Virus record (IMG/VR): IMGVR_UViG_3300024358_000009
Location: 142,327 to 206,326 of that record
Source: a virus
Strand: one strand, 5' to 3'
Length of the DNA stretch: 64,000 bases
Shown: piece after piece, positions 27,948-35,626 of the stretch
Layout: the number at the start of each line of letters is the position of its first letter
Numbering within the stretch: position 1 is the first letter of the stretch
The notes under the pieces: model-generated
What the model saw: the letters and a program-made list of their open reading frames with translations, nothing else
Databases searched by the model: none
What the model was told of the DNA's origin: nothing
Program-made: the position numbers and the translations under genes

Positions 27948-28587
27948 TCTTGCTCCATTCCATTATTTTTAATTTTGATTCCATACCTATTTTTGTAAAT
28001 GGAAAACCATGAAAACCAAATGGTTTATCAAAAAACTCAGGTCTTTTATGTTCGATAGAAAATTTAAAAGCTGTTTTAATGTCTGGGAATTTAAAACCAT
28101 TATCTACTAATTCATTATATGATTGATTGCATATTTCTAAATCTTCATTGAATATAATTTGTTTATCTTTATATTTATTAGATATAAACTCTAAAAGTTT
28201 TTTTGATCTTAAACTAAATCCGCCATTACCAACTTTATTTATGTATTCATCATTTTTCCAAGGTGCGCCTATATAATCATATTCTAAGAATGAATCATCC
28301 CATGAGTTTGGATTTATTATAAATCCATCGTGTTGAATCACTAAAACATACTTAGTATTAATAAATTTATTCAAATCTACTAAAATAAATTTACTATATT
28401 CTTCTTTGCTTTTTATTTTATTGACTTGTATATGTTTTATTTTGTTTGTTTTTACTTTTTGTTCATCAGATATAAAAATAGATTCTTTAAAATTAAAGAA
28501 TTGCATACTATACAACATAGCTGCAATCGCTTTTTTATGATTAACGCAATCTACAGAACAAATAGTTATGTCTTCAAAAAAATTCAT
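27931..28587 (-). CDS. DUF5672 glycosyltransferase-like protein
   Basis: A 218-residue protein. VLVIQHDGFIINPNSWDDSF followed by YDYIGAPW, then GNGGFSLRSKKLL and NEDLEICN are the hallmark strings of the DUF5672 family, a GT-A-like fold in which QxDxF is the nucleotide-sugar site. Common in phages and surface-sugar loci. Confidence 0.8.
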   Translation of the reverse strand: MNFFEDITICSVDCVNHKKAIAAMLYSMQFFNFKESIFISDEQKVKTNKIKHIQVNKIKSKEEYSKFILVDLNKFINTKYVLVIQHDGFIINPNSWDDSFLEYDYIGAPWKNDEYINKVGNGGFSLRSKKLLEFISNKYKDKQIIFNEDLEICNQSYNELVDNGFKFPDIKTAFKFSIEHKRPEFFDKPFGFHGFPFTKIGMESKLKIMEWSKNENLY

Positions 28588-29074
28588 AAAGACATATTAA
28601 TCTTTTTCTATTAGAGTCAATAGATATTTTTTCAAAAGTTGGTTTTATTTCAAACCATTTCAATAATGTATTTTCATCTATATTATGATGACAGTTATTT
28701 GGTTTATTCCACTTATATGGAACTGATATTATAGCTTTGTTAACTATTTTTTTTATTTGATTAAATACTTCTGTTTGTTTGTTTTTAAAATGTTCAAAAG
28801 TTTGTAAACATATTAATAAATCAAATCTTTCTTTAAAATCCCAAGGGGTTTTTGTGCAATCAAAAACATGATTGATTTCACTATTATATTTTGAATCTAT
28901 TCTTGTTGAATTTAAACATAGCGGAAAAGATGAGCAACCTAATTCAAGAACAGACTGAGGACTTAAACTCTTTGCTAGTTCTATAGCATCATTATAATAA
29001 TTCCATCTATTTATAAAATATTTATCTTCTAAACACTTTTTATTATAGTCTGCTTTTGTTATAAATTTAATCAT
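28574..29074 (-). CDS. Class I SAM methyltransferase
   Basis: A 166-residue protein. SVLELGCSSFPLC is motif I, DLLICLQTFEHFKN the motif around strand 4, and AIISVPYKW strand 5. The small size suggests a sugar or small-molecule methyltransferase. It sits between a sugar-transfer-like gene and a HAD phosphatase. Overlaps both neighbours. Confidence 0.7.
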   Translation of the reverse strand: MIKFITKADYNKKCLEDKYFINRWNYYNDAIELAKSLSPQSVLELGCSSFPLCLNSTRIDSKYNSEINHVFDCTKTPWDFKERFDLLICLQTFEHFKNKQTEVFNQIKKIVNKAIISVPYKWNKPNNCHHNIDENTLLKWFEIKPTFEKISIDSNRKRLICLYEFF

Positions 29075-29463
29075 TTTTTAGGAGATTTAGTTTTAATGCC
29101 TAATTTTTTATATACATTTCTAGCTTTTGGATTATCATCTATAGCTAATATAATTTTATCTTTTATTGATTGTGCATGTTTTCTTTTAGACTCTAGCTGA
29201 TCTTTTGGACTTCCACCAATGTTATTCATCATTAAGCGATTGTATTTCAATCCTGCTTTTTTTAATGATTTAACAGTTTCTGATCTATTAGATTCTGGTC
29301 TTCCAGTAATCATATATATTTTATGATCTTTTGACAATTCATTTATATAATCAACCATTTTTTTTATTGGATATATACCATTTCTTAAAACGGTATTATC
29401 TATATCTACAATAACAACAGAAGATACAGAAAAAAACTGTTTAATTTGGTTTGCAATCGACAT
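29071..29463 (-). CDS. HAD-family phosphatase
   Basis: A 130-residue protein with VIVDIDNTVLRNG (DxDxT catalytic motif), MITGRPESNRSETVKSLKKA (motif II region with Thr) and ILAIDDNPKARNVYKKLGI (motif IV DD). The layout matches small phage phosphatases of the polynucleotide kinase-3'-phosphatase type, without a kinase domain. Substrate could be a nucleotide, a DNA end or a sugar phosphate. Confidence 0.75.
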   Translation of the reverse strand: MSIANQIKQFFSVSSVVIVDIDNTVLRNGIYPIKKMVDYINELSKDHKIYMITGRPESNRSETVKSLKKAGLKYNRLMMNNIGGSPKDQLESKRKHAQSIKDKIILAIDDNPKARNVYKKLGIKTKSPKK

Positions 29464-29659
29464 TTGTTCTTCCCATAGTTATATTTTTTGTTGCAACAAC
29501 ATCCTTATTAGTAAATTCCCATATTAAGCCATTATTTAATATAACTGTAAATATTTTTTCTATCTCAGTACCATATTCAGTTACGAGCCAAATTCTTCCT
29601 CTTCCTTTAGGTGTTTCAACTTCTAATTCTTGTCTTGGCTCATATATTACAATTGACAT
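29441..29659 (-). CDS. Hypothetical protein, 72 aa
   Basis: Strand-rich, with VETPKGRGRIWLVTEYGTEI and GLIWEFTNKDVV. Resembles short SH3-like phage proteins that bind a ligand through strands. Overlaps both neighbours in the leftward operon. Function unknown. Confidence 0.5.
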   Translation of the reverse strand: MSIVIYEPRQELEVETPKGRGRIWLVTEYGTEIEKIFTVILNNGLIWEFTNKDVVATKNITMGRTNVDCKPN

Positions 29660-30320
29660 TTTTTATCTCTATTAAAGAATCTCTCCTGCATAAACTTTGA
29701 TAAAGTTCTTTATCGCTTGACCATTCTTTACCTGTCCACCATTCAAAGCCATTAAACTGATTTTTATAAAGAGAACATTCTTCATAACCGCCCATCATAT
29801 AATAATAAATACACCCAGATCTTTTTGCTAAAGTGCATTCTATTAGTGTACTTATACTTCCTAAAGATAAAGACGGTTTTTCATAATCCCAAGCAAACTG
29901 AACACCTATGAATGATTTTTTAAATAGTTTATAACAAACAAATCCTATTAGATTTGATTCATAAAAATATTGTATAGTATTTTCTAACATTAATTCATTG
30001 TCAAAAACATGTTCACTTATAAAACCTTTTTTAGATTGATATGAATTTGAAATTCTTAAAATATCTTCATTTGAAGGTTTTCCAATTTGATATTCTATTT
30101 TTTTTGCAAGTTTTTTTGTTTTTTTATGGAATTCGATTTTTGAAAGGTTGTATCTGACACTTCGAGATTGAAACCAATAATTATCCCAAGGCAACCATCC
30201 TTGCTCAAGCAAATCATCAAAGTTATCATTTATATCTGGGTAAGCAAAAATAGGTGTATAAATCAAATCTTGATTTGAAACTTTTCCAAAACCATTTATA
30301 TGATCAAATATAATTTTCAT
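29640..30320 (-). CDS. Arginyl-tRNA transferase (ATE/Bpt)-like protein
   Basis: A 226-residue protein, first gene of the leftward operon. The C-terminal half SLSLGSISTLIECTLAKRSG, then CIYYYMMGGYEECSLYKNQF and NGFEWWTGKEW follows the GNAT-like domain of ATE/Bpt aminoacyl-tRNA protein transferases ('SLGTFxxLxEIxxAxxxGLxYxYLGYxIxxCxKMxYKxxF'). The N-terminal RxxRYN region could replace the Cys-rich part of ATE. It would transfer an amino acid from tRNA to a protein N-terminus and mark it for degradation. Assignment is tentative because the N-terminal cysteines of ATE are missing. Confidence 0.5.
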   Translation of the reverse strand: MKIIFDHINGFGKVSNQDLIYTPIFAYPDINDNFDDLLEQGWLPWDNYWFQSRSVRYNLSKIEFHKKTKKLAKKIEYQIGKPSNEDILRISNSYQSKKGFISEHVFDNELMLENTIQYFYESNLIGFVCYKLFKKSFIGVQFAWDYEKPSLSLGSISTLIECTLAKRSGCIYYYMMGGYEECSLYKNQFNGFEWWTGKEWSSDKELYQSLCRRDSLIEIKNVNCNI

Positions 30321-30343
30321 AATAAATACTACACCCTAATAAG

Positions 30344-30357
30344 CGAATAAAATGTTA
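30344..30357 (+). promoter_or_regulatory. Promoter-like motif CGAATAAAATGTTA
   Basis: The last clear intergenic copy in the window. It precedes ATG 30370 with AAAGGAG and lies between divergent genes. The minus-strand leader has no copy. Confidence 0.45.
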
Positions 30358-30369
30358 AAGGAGTAAGTT

Positions 30370-30837
30370 ATGAACATATTTGTGTTAGACAAAAACCCAA
30401 GACAAGCTGCTGAATGGCATGTAAACAAACATGTTGTTAAAATGCCTTTAGAAACGGCTCAAATGCTTTGTACAGTTCTTAATCAAAATGGAGTTAAAAC
30501 ACCTTATAAATCAACTCATGTCAAACACCCATGCACTATTTGGGCAGGAGAAAGCATGGGTAATTTTGTTTGGTTATGTGAATTAGGTTTAGAACTTTGT
30601 AGAGAATATACTTATCGGTATGAAAAAGTACATAAATGCGAAGCAATAATTAAAGAATGTTTAACATATGCTTGTAAAGTTCAAAATACTGAAATGACAG
30701 AATTTGTTCAAGCTATGCCAAATGAATTAAAGCAAACAAACCCAATAGATGGATATAAGAACTATTATATAAAAGCAAAATCTCATATTGCTGAATGGAA
30801 AAATAGAAATCAACCAAATTGGTATTATTTTGCATAA
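30370..30837 (+). CDS. Conserved phage protein (HVVKM family)
   Basis: A 155-residue protein. FVLDKNPRQAAEWHVNKHVV followed by KMPLETAQMLC is a highly recurrent start in phages ('FVLDxDPxxAAxxHCDKHVVKMxLETAQML'). The conserved His and Asp residues suggest a metal site or an enzyme. I know of no proven activity. The ending NRNQPNWYYF is also characteristic. Confidence 0.75.
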   Translation: MNIFVLDKNPRQAAEWHVNKHVVKMPLETAQMLCTVLNQNGVKTPYKSTHVKHPCTIWAGESMGNFVWLCELGLELCREYTYRYEKVHKCEAIIKECLTYACKVQNTEMTEFVQAMPNELKQTNPIDGYKNYYIKAKSHIAEWKNRNQPNWYYFA

Positions 30838-30847
30838 AACCCCCATT

Positions 30848-31134
30848 ATCTCCTAGATATTCTAAGAGATTTAATTAAAACAGAGCCTTTTACCATAAGC
30901 CTCTACAGGGTGAATAGTAAATAGATTTGTAAAATCATCTAGGTTTGAGCGGACAGGGGGTAAGTCCATTCTCAATTTTTGATTTACTATTACTTCTCTG
31001 CTCCATGTTGGTTTGGCTACCAACCAGAACCCTTGGGGTATTTACCCTTCGGTGATAAGCTTATTCCGGTGTAGGAATGGTCGAAAGAACCGGACATTTG
31101 AGTTTTTATTTAACGCCATTACCTTTTGCTTATC
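30848..31134 (+). ncRNA. Large structured RNA candidate
   Basis: 347 bases between genes contain no reading frame but many complementary segments. ATCTC 30848-30852 pairs with GAGAT 30866-30870. AATAGTAAAT near 30913 pairs with ATTTACTATT near 30982 (10 bp). It encloses GATTT-GTA-AAATC and TTGAG/CTCAA with GGAC/GTCC inside. GTTGGT/ACCAAC lies near 31008-31025. TCCGGT/ACCGGA lies near 31065-31094 inside GATAAGC/GCTTATC (31053 region with 31128 region). The set looks like a multi-domain RNA. It does not carry tmRNA, RNase P or cobalamin-riboswitch signatures that I could identify. Strand assumed from neighbours. Confidence 0.5.
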
Positions 31135-31184
31135 GTCTGATAAAAGTATGTTAGAATGATACGCATTAAAAAGCGTGGTGCAAC

Positions 31185-31691
31185 ATGAAAAAAATAGCAG
31201 AAACAAAAATCGCCTTAAAAAGAAATATAGTTGATTTAGTCAGAATAGAAGAAGATTCAAATCTAATAGAAGATCCTGATTTTGGGGTTTTAAAAACAAA
31301 TAACGGCTGGAAAGAACAAGAATTTATTGATTATGTTAGAAAAAAGAATACATCTATATATATTTGTCAAGTTAGCAATACTATAATTGGATTTATTGCT
31401 TTTTCAAAAGAAGATGATTTTTTAATAATAAATAAATTAGTTATAGATCCAGTTTTAAGAAAAAACGGATTTGGTTCTACATTACTTAATTTTGTTGAAA
31501 ATTTAAACTTTTCAAAAATAATTGCTTATGTTAAAGAAAATGATATGGAAAGTATAACTTTCTTTAAAAATAGAGGTTTTAAAGGAAAATTAAAGTTTGA
31601 TTACTTTGGAAAAGATAAAGACGCAATAGTTTTTGAAAGAGAAACAAATGAAGAAAAAAAGTCAAAATCTGGCAAAAGGAAAAATGGTTAA
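31185..31691 (+). CDS. GNAT acetyltransferase
   Basis: A 168-residue protein. IIGFIAFSKEDDFLIINKLV, then IDPVLRKNGFGSTLLNFVEN (motif A, RxxGxG/S) and FFKNRGF (motif B) form the acetyl-CoA fold. The Lys-rich C-terminus overlaps the next gene. Substrate may be a protein or small molecule. No more precise assignment. Confidence 0.75.
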   Translation: MKKIAETKIALKRNIVDLVRIEEDSNLIEDPDFGVLKTNNGWKEQEFIDYVRKKNTSIYICQVSNTIIGFIAFSKEDDFLIINKLVIDPVLRKNGFGSTLLNFVENLNFSKIIAYVKENDMESITFFKNRGFKGKLKFDYFGKDKDAIVFERETNEEKKSKSGKRKNG

Positions 31692-31830
31692 TTGTCTTGG
31701 TTGGTGTAACAAAATGTTTTTTTCTATAGATCCAATAAACATAAGATTTTGCAATAAGTGTAAAGACAAAAGAAGAGATATGGTTTTATCAAAATTTGAA
31801 ACAAAAGAATTAAAAATAAACAATGATTAA
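31648..31830 (+). CDS. Small zinc-knuckle protein, 60 aa
   Basis: ATG 31648 is chosen for its similarity to the 22278 protein, though ATG 31684 has the better ribosome site (AAAAGGA). NCLGWCNKMFF and RFCNKCKDKRR give a four-Cys zinc knuckle. Coupled to its neighbours by overlaps. Confidence 0.55.
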   Translation: MKKKSQNLAKGKMVNCLGWCNKMFFSIDPINIRFCNKCKDKRRDMVLSKFETKELKINND

Positions 31831-32128
31831 TTTTTTAAAATCAATATTCTTTGGAACTCCAAGATCAGGAAAATGGTCATCGTTAAGAGATAAACTTATA
31901 AAAGAAAGCGGTGAGTGCTTGTCGTGCGGAGTAAAAAAGGAACTTACTTGTCATCACATAATACCATTTAGCATAGATAAAACTTTAGAGCTTGAAGAAT
32001 CTAATTTGGTAGTTTTATGCGAAACATGTCATTTTGTTTTTGGGCATTTGAAAAGCTGGAAATCATATAATAAAAATGTTATAAAAGACTGTAGAGATTA
32101 TAGGTTAAAAGTGGAGTATCGACCATGA
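31823..32128 (+). CDS. HNH endonuclease
   Basis: A 101-residue protein. CLSCGVKKELTCHHIIPFSI, followed by ESNLVVLCETCHFVFGH, is the HNH metal finger (CxxC, HH, N, CxxCH). Small free-standing HNH proteins of this size in phages are homing or packaging nucleases. No intron flanks it, so a packaging-type or stand-alone homing role is possible. Confidence 0.75.
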   Translation: MINFLKSIFFGTPRSGKWSSLRDKLIKESGECLSCGVKKELTCHHIIPFSIDKTLELEESNLVVLCETCHFVFGHLKSWKSYNKNVIKDCRDYRLKVEYRP

Positions 32129-32490
32129 GCGAACCAGTACCTGGTATATTTCAAAAAGCTGTTAATTTTACAAAAGCAGTTGTTAAACATGCAGCTACTG
32201 GATTTCAGCGTGTTCCATTAAATGTATTTCATGACAGAATGAATATATGTAACTCTTGCGAAAATAAAACTCCAGAAGGAACATGCAAGCTATGTGGTTG
32301 TTTTTTAAATATCAAAAATACATGGGCTTCTGAAAAATGCCCTGCTGGAAAATGGGATATATTTAATGCTCCTATTCCACAAAATATAGCAGGACAGGTT
32401 AATCAAGTTAATCAAGCACAACCAAAACAAGGTGGTTGCGGATGCAATAAAAGCGCTGTTAATTTTAGTAACCCAATAGGTCCAACTTAA
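32125..32490 (+). CDS. Phage zinc-binding protein (DUF6171-like)
   Basis: A 121-residue protein. DRMNICNSCENKTPEGTCKL, then CGCFLNIKNTWASEKCPAGK W matches a recurring phage family with CxxC...CxxCGC...C. A Gln/Asn linker and a CGCN end follow. Role unknown. A hairpin follows before the next gene. Confidence 0.65.
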   Translation: MSEPVPGIFQKAVNFTKAVVKHAATGFQRVPLNVFHDRMNICNSCENKTPEGTCKLCGCFLNIKNTWASEKCPAGKWDIFNAPIPQNIAGQVNQVNQAQPKQGGCGCNKSAVNFSNPIGPT

Positions 32491-32503
32491 ACAAGCAAAT
32501 AAT

Positions 32504-32533
32504 CCTCTAGTATAGTGTATTTAATACTAGGGG
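32504..32533 (+). promoter_or_regulatory. Hairpin sequestering the HNH ribosome site
   Basis: CCTCTAGTAT 32504-32513 pairs with ATACTAGGGG 32524-32533 (10 bp, one G-U). AGGGG, the only ribosome-binding sequence of the HNH gene (ATG 32538), is in the 3' strand. The loop and 3' strand contain AGTGTATTTAATA, repeated at 34377-34389. The arrangement recalls hairpin control of I-TevI in phage T4. Confidence 0.65.
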
Positions 32534-32537
32534 TATT

Positions 32538-32921
32538 ATGTCTAGAAAAGCATATAATAATTCAACAGTCGGAGAAATATCTGGTAAATATTGGGCTTTA
32601 GCTAAAAAAAACGCAAAAAAAAGAAATATAGAATTTAATATAACTAAAGAAGAAGCTTGGGATATTTTCCTAAAACAAAATAGAAGATGTATTTACACAG
32701 GAATAAAAATAACTCATTTAAAATATTTATGCAGAAAAAACGGTAAAGAAATTTATCATTTAGGAACTGCTTCTATGGATAGAATAGATAATGATTTAGG
32801 ATACACTAAGGAAAATATTCAATGGGTTCACAAGGATGTAAATGCGATGAAATCTAATTTTAAGGAAAAATATTTCTTAAAAATTTGTAAACTTATAGTT
32901 AGGAGATTGTTATGCCATTAA
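32538..32921 (+). CDS. HNH-type homing endonuclease
   Basis: A 127-residue protein. NRRCIYTGIKITH, TASMDRIDNDLGYTKENIQW and VHKDVNAMKSNF match a family of phage free-standing HNH endonucleases ('SIDRIDxxxGYxxxNIQWVxxxVNxMK'). The 5' hairpin hides its ribosome site, suggesting translational control. Confidence 0.75.
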   Translation: MSRKAYNNSTVGEISGKYWALAKKNAKKRNIEFNITKEEAWDIFLKQNRRCIYTGIKITHLKYLCRKNGKEIYHLGTASMDRIDNDLGYTKENIQWVHKDVNAMKSNFKEKYFLKICKLIVRRLLCH

Positions 32922-33421
32922 AAAAATGCAGCGACAATGGTAAAAACGGTTGGAAATGGGGCGATCAAGGCAAATGCTATACTGGCAAAGAGGGAAAGAA
33001 TCAAGCTATTAAACAAGGCGTGGCTATTGAAGGGCCAGAAAAGTTTGCAAAAATTATGCGTGAAAAAGCTGCTGAATGGGCTGGAAAAAGTCTTTACGAT
33101 AGTTTAAGTGATGATGAAAAGGAATTAGCTAATGCATTGCTTTCTCTTGCTGAAAAAATTGGTCCTTTAGATAAAGGCGAAGGTATTTGGGTTGGTTATG
33201 AGGGCGCTTCTACTAACTCAACAAAAGATATTGGCGTAAAATGCGGTAATTGTGCGTTACATAAATCTGAAAATGCATGTGCTATTTTAGATCAAGAAAT
33301 AGAAATGGACGGAGCATGTAGATTTGCTGTAATACCACCAGGACTTGTTAAAACTAAACAGATAAATAAAGACATAGAGGAATATTTGAATGAGGATTCT
33401 AACGGAAAATCCACTTCTTAA
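32912..33421 (+). CDS. Conserved phage protein, possible structural
   Basis: A 169-residue protein. MPLKKCSDNGKNGWKWGDQG and KCYTGKEGKN begin many phage virion-associated proteins ('CxxxGKxGWKWGxxGKCYTG'). A second Cys domain VKCGNCALHKSENACAILDQ and CRFAVIPP follows. The combination of both segments in one protein is a phage-wide theme near head genes. Exact function unknown. Confidence 0.6.
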   Translation: MPLKKCSDNGKNGWKWGDQGKCYTGKEGKNQAIKQGVAIEGPEKFAKIMREKAAEWAGKSLYDSLSDDEKELANALLSLAEKIGPLDKGEGIWVGYEGASTNSTKDIGVKCGNCALHKSENACAILDQEIEMDGACRFAVIPPGLVKTKQINKDIEEYLNEDSNGKSTS

Positions 33422-33881
33422 GACAAAATGCAATTTTATAAACATAAAAGAAGGTAGAAAAATAGCAAGAAGACTTGTTGTTTTTATACAAGATTTTAAT
33501 AAAAAAAATAAGAATAAAGCAGCTGGAATAGCTGCTAATCAGCTTGGAATTAATGCTTCTGTAGTAGTTGTTTTAATAAAAAATAAACCGCTAATTTTGA
33601 TAAATCCAGTAATTACAGATTTTTCAAAATCAAAGTTTGCTCATGAAGAAGAGTGTTTAAGTTTTCCAGATCAAAGACTCACCGTTTTTAGACATGATTG
33701 GATAAAAGTAAAATCTGATTATTCAAAAGAAGAAATGTTTTTTGGTCAACTTGAAAACATGGATATAAACAAAACAAATCTTTTTGAATCGGCTTTAATA
33801 CAACATGAAATAGCTCATCTTTTTGGTAAAACAATTCATGATTTTCAATGGGAAAATTCACCAAGTCCTAGAGAATGGTAA
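33390..33881 (+). CDS. def: Peptide deformylase
   Basis: A 163-residue protein. Motif 1 is GIAANQLGINASV (usual GxGLAAxQ), motif 2 is EECLSFPD (usual EGCLS, so the Gly is replaced by Glu), motif 3 is QHEIAHLFGK (HExxH with the usual D replaced by A). The metal ligands Cys and two His are all present. It would remove N-formyl groups from nascent proteins. Phage deformylases are mainly known from cyanophages. Overlaps the preceding gene by 32 bases. Confidence 0.85.
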   Translation: MRILTENPLLKTKCNFINIKEGRKIARRLVVFIQDFNKKNKNKAAGIAANQLGINASVVVVLIKNKPLILINPVITDFSKSKFAHEEECLSFPDQRLTVFRHDWIKVKSDYSKEEMFFGQLENMDINKTNLFESALIQHEIAHLFGKTIHDFQWENSPSPREW

Positions 33882-34057
33882 TGTTTAATTTTAAAGTAAA
33901 AACAGCAGAAGAAAATAATGACATTACTTTGTTTATAAATAAACATTCTTATAAATTAAACATAAGTGATTTATATGAGTTTATAACAGATTTAAACAAA
34001 GCAAAGTTTGATTTTTTAAGAAAAAAACAAAACACCGAAATAGACAAACCATCTTAA
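33881..34057 (+). CDS. Hypothetical protein, 58 aa
   Basis: ATG 33881 overlaps the deformylase stop. ATG 33875 is also in frame. Small, basic, with a strand-rich start. Not recognised. Confidence 0.5.
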   Translation: MFNFKVKTAEENNDITLFINKHSYKLNISDLYEFITDLNKAKFDFLRKKQNTEIDKPS

Positions 34058-34092
34058 AATTTCTATAATGACTTCATAACGGAGGCAATGTT

Positions 34093-34371
34093 ATGAAGAC
34101 ACATTATGCAAAAAGAAATGGTAGAACTGGTCAAAAGTTTGATACATCAATCGAAAGCATTTTATATCAAATACTTCCAGACGATTGCCTATTAACTAAA
34201 AATGAAATACAAGAAAAGTTAAATTTATACTTTAAGCAAAAACCATCTGAATCAATTGGTCGTTTTGGATCAAAAGAGTTAGACTCTTGTATATTCAATT
34301 TGTGTCAAAAAGGTTATCTAAAAGAAATTTTTGGCATAAAGTTAGAGAAGTTCATTAAAACATTGTCATAA
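34093..34371 (+). CDS. Hypothetical protein, winged-helix-like
   Basis: A 92-residue protein behind CGGAGG. A basic front, LLTKNEIQEKLNLYFKQ, GSKELDSCIFNLCQKGYLKE reads as a small winged-helix domain (helix, helix-turn-helix, wing). A DNA-binding role is possible. Confidence 0.55.
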   Translation: MKTHYAKRNGRTGQKFDTSIESILYQILPDDCLLTKNEIQEKLNLYFKQKPSESIGRFGSKELDSCIFNLCQKGYLKEIFGIKLEKFIKTLS

Positions 34372-34386
34372 AAAAAAGTGTATTTA

Positions 34387-34415
34387 ATAGCAGTCTCAAT
34401 ATAGGAGTCTGCTAT
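34387..34415 (+). promoter_or_regulatory. Hairpin covering a ribosome site and start codon
   Basis: ATAGCAGTCTC 34387-34397 pairs with GAGTCTGCTAT 34405-34415 (11 bp, one T-T mismatch). The ribosome site AGGAG and the first bases of ATG 34414 lie in the 3' strand. It is preceded by AGTGTATTTAATA (34377-34389), the same 13 bases as at 32514-32526. Confidence 0.6.
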
Positions 34416-34587
34416 GTCCGTATACTATGAAATATGGGGCATTCTCCCAGACAAAAAGAAAAGGTCTTTAATAATGACCTATGAAGAAGATAAATGGCAA
34501 AGAGCAGAAAAAAAAGCTGCTAGACTTATTGAAATGGAAATGTCTGGGGTTGTTTTGCTAGAAAAGAAGACGAATGAAAAAGATTAA
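34414..34587 (+). CDS. Hypothetical protein, 57 aa
   Basis: Ribosome site and start are covered by the hairpin at 34387-34415. Helical, charged, with a possible coiled coil (DKWQRAEKKAARLIEMEM). It overlaps the following glycosyltransferase by 14 bases. Confidence 0.5.
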   Translation: MSVYYEIWGILPDKKKRSLIMTYEEDKWQRAEKKAARLIEMEMSGVVLLEKKTNEKD

Positions 34588-35626
34588 TATAGTATGTCCA
34601 GTTAACCAACTTGGATATGGAATAGTATCTACGAACATAGTTAAAGAAATTGCTAAAAAGCTCGATGTTTTTTTATGGCCAATAGGACAAATAGACAAAT
34701 CTATAAATGATTATCAATTTTTTGAAGATTTAAATAAAAAGTCTGATTTTTATGATAAAGATGCTTCAAGTTTAAAAATTTGGCATCAAAATGATTTATC
34801 TATGCATCCATCTAAAGGAATTAGAACTGCATTACCAATATTTGAATTAGAGCCACTACAAAAACATGAAGTTCATCAAATGAATTGTATGGATATAATT
34901 TTTTTGCCAACTCAATGGGCTGTTGATATAGCTATAAACTCTGGTGTTAAAACAAAAATATTTAAAACTCCGTTTGGTGTTGATCATTCTATTTTTGATA
35001 AACCAAAGCAAGCATTAAACAAAAACAAATTTACATTTTTAAATGTTGGTAAATGGGAAATAAGAAAAGGTCATGACATTTTAATAAAAGCTTTTCAAAA
35101 GGCATTCCCATCTGACAATGATGTTGAACTTATAATGCATTGTGACAATCCGTTTTTAAACGAAGAAGAAAGAAATAATTGGGAAAGCTATTATTCTTCT
35201 GACAAAAGAATAAAGATTAGCCATAGATTTAAAACACAACAAGAATTATTTGAATTGATGTCATATGCAGATTGTGGTGTTTTTCCTGCTAGGGCTGAAG
35301 GATGGAATATGGAATTAGCAGAAATGCTTTCTATGGGAAAAAATTGTATAGCTACAAATGCTACTGCTCATAAAGAATTTATAAACAATGAAATATGTGA
35401 ATTGGTAAATGTAGATAAATTAGTAAAAGCATATGATAATAAATGGTTTTTTGGTCAAGGATATTGGCCAAATCTTGATGACAATTTTATAAATCAATTT
35501 GCAAGTAAAATGATCAAGGTGAAAAACCTTAAAAATAATTTTAATAAAAAGGCATACGATGAAATGAAAAAATTAACATGGGAAAAAACAGCTTCGTTAA
35601 TAACGGATTATATTTATGGAAATTAA
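34574..35626 (+). CDS. Glycosyltransferase, GT-B (family 4-like)
   Basis: A 350-residue protein. The front has VNQLGYGIVSTNIVKEIAK, the middle FLNVGKWEIRKGHDILIKAF (the 'GxxxxRKGxDxLIxAF' start of the second domain) and the end ADCGVFPARAEGWNMELAEM followed by LSMGK (ExGxxxxxxE nucleotide-sugar signature, here EGWNMELAE). It probably transfers a hexose. Overlaps the acetyltransferase gene downstream. Confidence 0.8.
   Translation: MKKINIVCPVNQLGYGIVSTNIVKEIAKKLDVFLWPIGQIDKSINDYQFFEDLNKKSDFYDKDASSLKIWHQNDLSMHPSKGIRTALPIFELEPLQKHEVHQMNCMDIIFLPTQWAVDIAINSGVKTKIFKTPFGVDHSIFDKPKQALNKNKFTFLNVGKWEIRKGHDILIKAFQKAFPSDNDVELIMHCDNPFLNEEERNNWESYYSSDKRIKISHRFKTQQELFELMSYADCGVFPARAEGWNMELAEMLSMGKNCIATNATAHKEFINNEICELVNVDKLVKAYDNKWFFGQGYWPNLDDNFINQFASKMIKVKNLKNNFNKKAYDEMKKLTWEKTASLITDYIYGN

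Noticed and set aside
30848-31134. RNase P RNA, tmRNA or IscB-type guide RNA
   Set aside because: Some strings (AGGGTGAA, CAGAACCC) recall RNase P but occur in the wrong order and without P4; there is no tRNA-like end and no IscB/TnpB gene nearby.
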